This document shows, in pieces, positions 51,631-53,430 of a stretch of 53,430 nucleotides of DNA; positions within the stretch are counted from its first letter, which is position 1, and the number at the start of each line of letters is the position of its first letter. The DNA is from an uncultured Prevotella sp. GTDB lineage: Bacteria > Bacteroidota > Bacteroidia > Bacteroidales > Bacteroidaceae. Under the pieces are notes generated by a model, which was given only the letters and a program-made list of their open reading frames with translations, was not told where the DNA came from and ran no database searches. Position numbers and translations under genes: made by a program. The stretch spans positions 1 to 53,430 of the forward strand of contig ONAJ01000014.1 of the NCBI GenBank assembly GCA_900315775.1. The letters run 5' to 3'.

Positions 51631-51885
51631 TTATCCCAGCTTGTTGATGTGCTGAGCAAGGCTTGACTTGATGTTTGCTGCCTTATTCTTGTGGATGATG
51701 TTGTTCTTTGCCAACTTGTCCAGCATCTTCTGAACTGCAGGATAGAGTTTTGTTGCCTCTTCCTTGTCTGTCATTGCGCGCAGTTTACGAACAGCGTTAC
51801 GCATTGTCTTTGCGTAGTACTTGTTATGCAGTGTGCGTGTCTTGGTCTGACGGATTCTCTTCTCCGCTGATTTGTGATTTGCCAT
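51631..51885 (-). CDS. rpsT: 30S ribosomal protein S20
   Basis: An 84-residue basic protein, [22 protein letters not shown] onward, with the S20 three-helix pattern and [21 protein letters not shown] near the C-terminus. It binds 16S rRNA early in 30S assembly. It is probably co-transcribed with tRNA-Glu, which lies 142 bp upstream with no terminator between; that spacer holds no other gene. Confidence 0.97.
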   Translation of the reverse strand: MANHKSAEKRIRQTKTRTLHNKYYAKTMRNAVRKLRAMTDKEEATKLYPAVQKMLDKLAKNNIIHKNKAANIKSSLAQHINKLG

Positions 51886-52027
51886 TTTTTTAATTGTTTA
51901 ATAATGTAAGTTAAAGTTATGGGTCTTGCGTCACTTAAGACTGCCCTGGCGGACTTGTCGTCCTCCGGCACCGTTCCCTCGCAAATAAGGTAGCACTTGG
52001 CTGTGCAGATGACGGATTTAACGGAAG

Positions 52028-52099
52028 TAGTCCCTAGGAGAGTCGAACTCCTCTTTAGAGAATGAAAATCTCTCGTCCTAGCCGATAGACGAAGGGACC
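52028..52099 (-). tRNA. tRNA-Glu(UUC)
   Basis: A 72-nt cloverleaf on the minus strand: acceptor GGTCCCT/AGGGACT (G1-U72 wobble), discriminator A, anticodon stem AGAGA/TCTCT with loop TTTTCAT (anticodon TTC), T arm AGGAG-TTCGACT-CTCCT. CCA is not encoded. A consensus promoter lies 20 bp upstream. Confidence 0.96.
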
Positions 52100-52118
52100 G
52101 TTGCCATTTTTGCGGGTG

Positions 52119-52150
52119 CAAAGGTAGTCGTTTTATTTCATTCCTGCAAA
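52119..52150 (-). promoter_or_regulatory. Promoter of tRNA-Glu and rpsT
   Basis: The minus strand has TTTG (52150-52147), 20 nt, TACCTTTG (52126-52119). It is divergent from, and close to, the recO promoter. Confidence 0.75.
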
Positions 52151-52166
52151 TTTTATCGCATAAATT

Positions 52167-52197
52167 TTTGAGAAACAACCTTTTTTGTTTATTTTTG
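52167..52197 (+). promoter_or_regulatory. recO promoter
   Basis: TTTG (52167-52170), 19 nt, TATTTTTG (52190-52197). Only 7 nt separate it from the recO ATG, so the mRNA should be leaderless or nearly so. Confidence 0.7.
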
Positions 52198-52204
52198 CAC
52201 CGTT

Positions 52205-52930
52205 ATGTTAACGAAAACCAGTGCGATAGTAATACGCTCCATGAAGTATGGCGAGTCGAAGATGATTATCGACCTGCTTACTCAGACAGAGGGTCGTGTG
52301 TCTGTAATTGTCAATGTGCCGCAGTCGTCGAAGGGTAGGGTAAAGAAGCAGTTCTTCCAGCCCATGACTATATTAGATGTAGAACTTGACATTCGTCCTA
52401 AGGCACAGTTGCAGAAGTTGCGTGACGTCAGGATAGCAGTACCTTATATGAGTCTTACCACAGACCCGCGGAAACTTTCTGTTGCCTTGTTCCTGGCGGA
52501 GTTTCTGTATTATGCTACAAGAGGAGAACGAGACAATCCATTGCTTTTCGGGTATATCTCCAGTGGACTTCAGTGGCTTGATACCTGCACGGAGCAATTT
52601 GCCAATTTCCACCTTGTCTTTATGATGCGTCTGACACGTTTTATAGGTTTTTATCCTAATATCGAGGACTATCATGAAGGCGATTATTTTGACCTTCGTG
52701 CGTCGTGTTTCTGTAGGTTTGCTCCGTTGCACACCGATTATCTTGTCCCAGAGGATGCGATGCTCATTCAGCCCCTTATGCGTATGAATTACGAATCGAT
52801 GCACCTTTTTCATCTTTCGCATCAGCAGCGCAATAGGATGGTGGAGATAATCTTGCGTTATTATCAGCTCCACGTCCCCAGCTTTGGAGAGTTACAGTCG
52901 CTTGATGTGGTGCGAGAACTCTGGGAGTAA
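52205..52930 (+). CDS. recO: DNA repair protein RecO
   Basis: A 241-residue protein with the RecO N-terminal OB fold (LTKTSAIVIRSMKYGESKMIIDLLTQTEGRVSVIV) and a helical C-terminal part (DPRKLSVALFLAEFLYYATRGE, about 95-116). It helps load RecA onto SSB-coated single strands together with RecR. The N-terminal match to the family fixes the ATG at 52205. Single-gene unit. Confidence 0.92.
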   Translation: MLTKTSAIVIRSMKYGESKMIIDLLTQTEGRVSVIVNVPQSSKGRVKKQFFQPMTILDVELDIRPKAQLQKLRDVRIAVPYMSLTTDPRKLSVALFLAEFLYYATRGERDNPLLFGYISSGLQWLDTCTEQFANFHLVFMMRLTRFIGFYPNIEDYHEGDYFDLRASCFCRFAPLHTDYLVPEDAMLIQPLMRMNYESMHLFHLSHQQRNRMVEIILRYYQLHVPSFGELQSLDVVRELWE

Positions 52931-52960
52931 CATATGCCAAAATATGTATGTGTTTCCCAT

Positions 52961-53042
52961 CCTGACTGCTATACCATCGCGAATGATGTTTGTTCCCTCT
53001 CTATTTGGTGTGCAAATAAGGAGAGCGGATTTTGCAGTCAGG
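52961..53042 (+). other. Folded three-helix element downstream of recO
   Basis: P1: CCTGACTGC (52961-52969) with GCAGTCAGG (53034-53042), perfect 9 bp. P2: CATC/GATG (52975-52988), weak. P3: CTCTC plus TATTTG (52997-53007) with CAAATA plus GAGAG (53013-53025), 11 bp with a 2-nt bulge and loop GTGTG. A run of A follows P1. It could be a 3' UTR structure of recO or a small RNA on either strand. Confidence 0.5.
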
Positions 53043-53056
53043 AAAAAACGAGATTA

Positions 53057-53380
53057 AAGGGTGTAAGGGTGTTAAAGCCCGATGAATAAAGGCTTACAGC
53101 GCAACACCCTAAGGTGTGAGGGTGTTGCAAGGGTGTTGTGATGTAGGGAAATTCTCTAGAGAATTTTCCTACGAACCTATTCCCTAATCCAACAAAACCC
53201 ACGCTTTCACAACAAATTTTCTAGAGAATTTTCTACCAAACCACCGCTTTAGTAAAGCCCCTCCCTACTTGGGGAGGGGTTGGGGAGAGGCTTTTTACCA
53301 CACCCTTACCACACCCTTACACCCTGGGGTGTGGTGCTCTATCCCCGATAAACACAGGGGTTTAACACCCTTACACCCTT
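53057..53380. repeat. Repeat-rich end region with 20-bp inverted repeats
   Basis: AAGGGTGTAAGGGTGTTAAA (53057-53076) is repeated exactly in inverse at 53361-53380. Each is next to a TTTATCGG-type core (53077-53093 and 53343-53360). Inside are GCAACACCCT/AGGGTGTTGC (53101-53128), two copies of TCTAGAGAATTTTC (near 53154 and 53219) and CCCCTCCC/GGGAGGGG (around 53257-53280). No coding sequence was found from 52931 to the window end. Confidence 0.75.
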
Positions 53381-53430
53381 ACACGTCAAAATCACAAGTA
53401 CAGTAAAATCACTATAATAAACAAAAATTG

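Noticed and set aside
53290-53385. CRISPR-like short repeats (ACACCCTTAC units)
   Set aside because: The units are 8-10 bp with no regular unique spacers and no cas genes; they are simple tandem and inverted repeats.

Overview
The window reads as a chromosomal segment of a Bacteroidales bacterium, most likely Prevotella or a close relative. The evidence is the gene content and order, the promoters of the form TTTG-N19/20-TAnnTTTG found upstream of many genes, the scarcity of Shine-Dalgarno sequences, and family-typical proteins (DUF4421, TSCPD protein, B3/4 protein, FtsL-like protein, Bacteroidales-type cdaA-folP pair). I infer the genus; I could not test it.

Layout. 1-9.7 kb: the end of an unknown gene, HIT protein and greA, mannose-1-phosphate guanylyltransferase, tRNA-Leu with a B3/4-domain protein, a DUF4421 outer-membrane-type protein, a Kef-like antiporter, then a four-gene leftward operon (fucose-isomerase-like protein, TSCPD protein, orphan histidine kinase, bile-acid/sodium symporter-type carrier). 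9.8-25.6 kb: a complete rightward dcw cluster (mraZ rsmH ftsL ftsI murE mraY murD ftsW murG murC ftsQ ftsA ftsZ) closed by a strong terminator. It starts at a promoter covered by three 10-bp-phased GTGG boxes, the expected MraZ autoregulatory operator. MurE carries the DNPR motif of meso-diaminopimelate-adding enzymes.

25.6-38.5 kb: a defence island between ftsZ and murF. It holds a PLD/SNF2 helicase, a DUF4391 protein, an AAA+/DUF4143 ATPase with its own promoter, an AbiGi-like protein, and a type III restriction-modification pair (mod, res). Perfect 40-bp direct repeats lie at 25639-25678 and 38448-38487, so recombination between them would remove the island and place murF next to ftsZ. The left end carries a promoter and a strongly folded 250-nt leader or small RNA that I cannot match to a known class. 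Two short 3'-end remnants, of a second DUF4391 gene and a second mod gene, show that the locus was assembled by cassette exchange between diverged alleles.

38.5-52.9 kb: murF-folP-cdaA; then leftward DUF59-lpxH-pta-ackA (acetate production and lipid A); rightward gpmI, a HerA-like ATPase, ung and a DUF3109 protein; leftward gyrB and tRNA-Glu-rpsT; rightward recO. The last 500 bp are non-coding and consist of folded elements and inverted repeats.

A second theme is the repeats. Tandem arrays of period 7 abut stop codons after rsmH, pta and mod, and period-7 or -14 repeats also lie in frame inside murF, the DUF3109 gene and folP. The murF insert contains a palindromic element that also occurs in the 37.6-38.5 kb intergenic region. 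That region is a mosaic of at least six dispersed repeat types, some of which carry consensus promoters.
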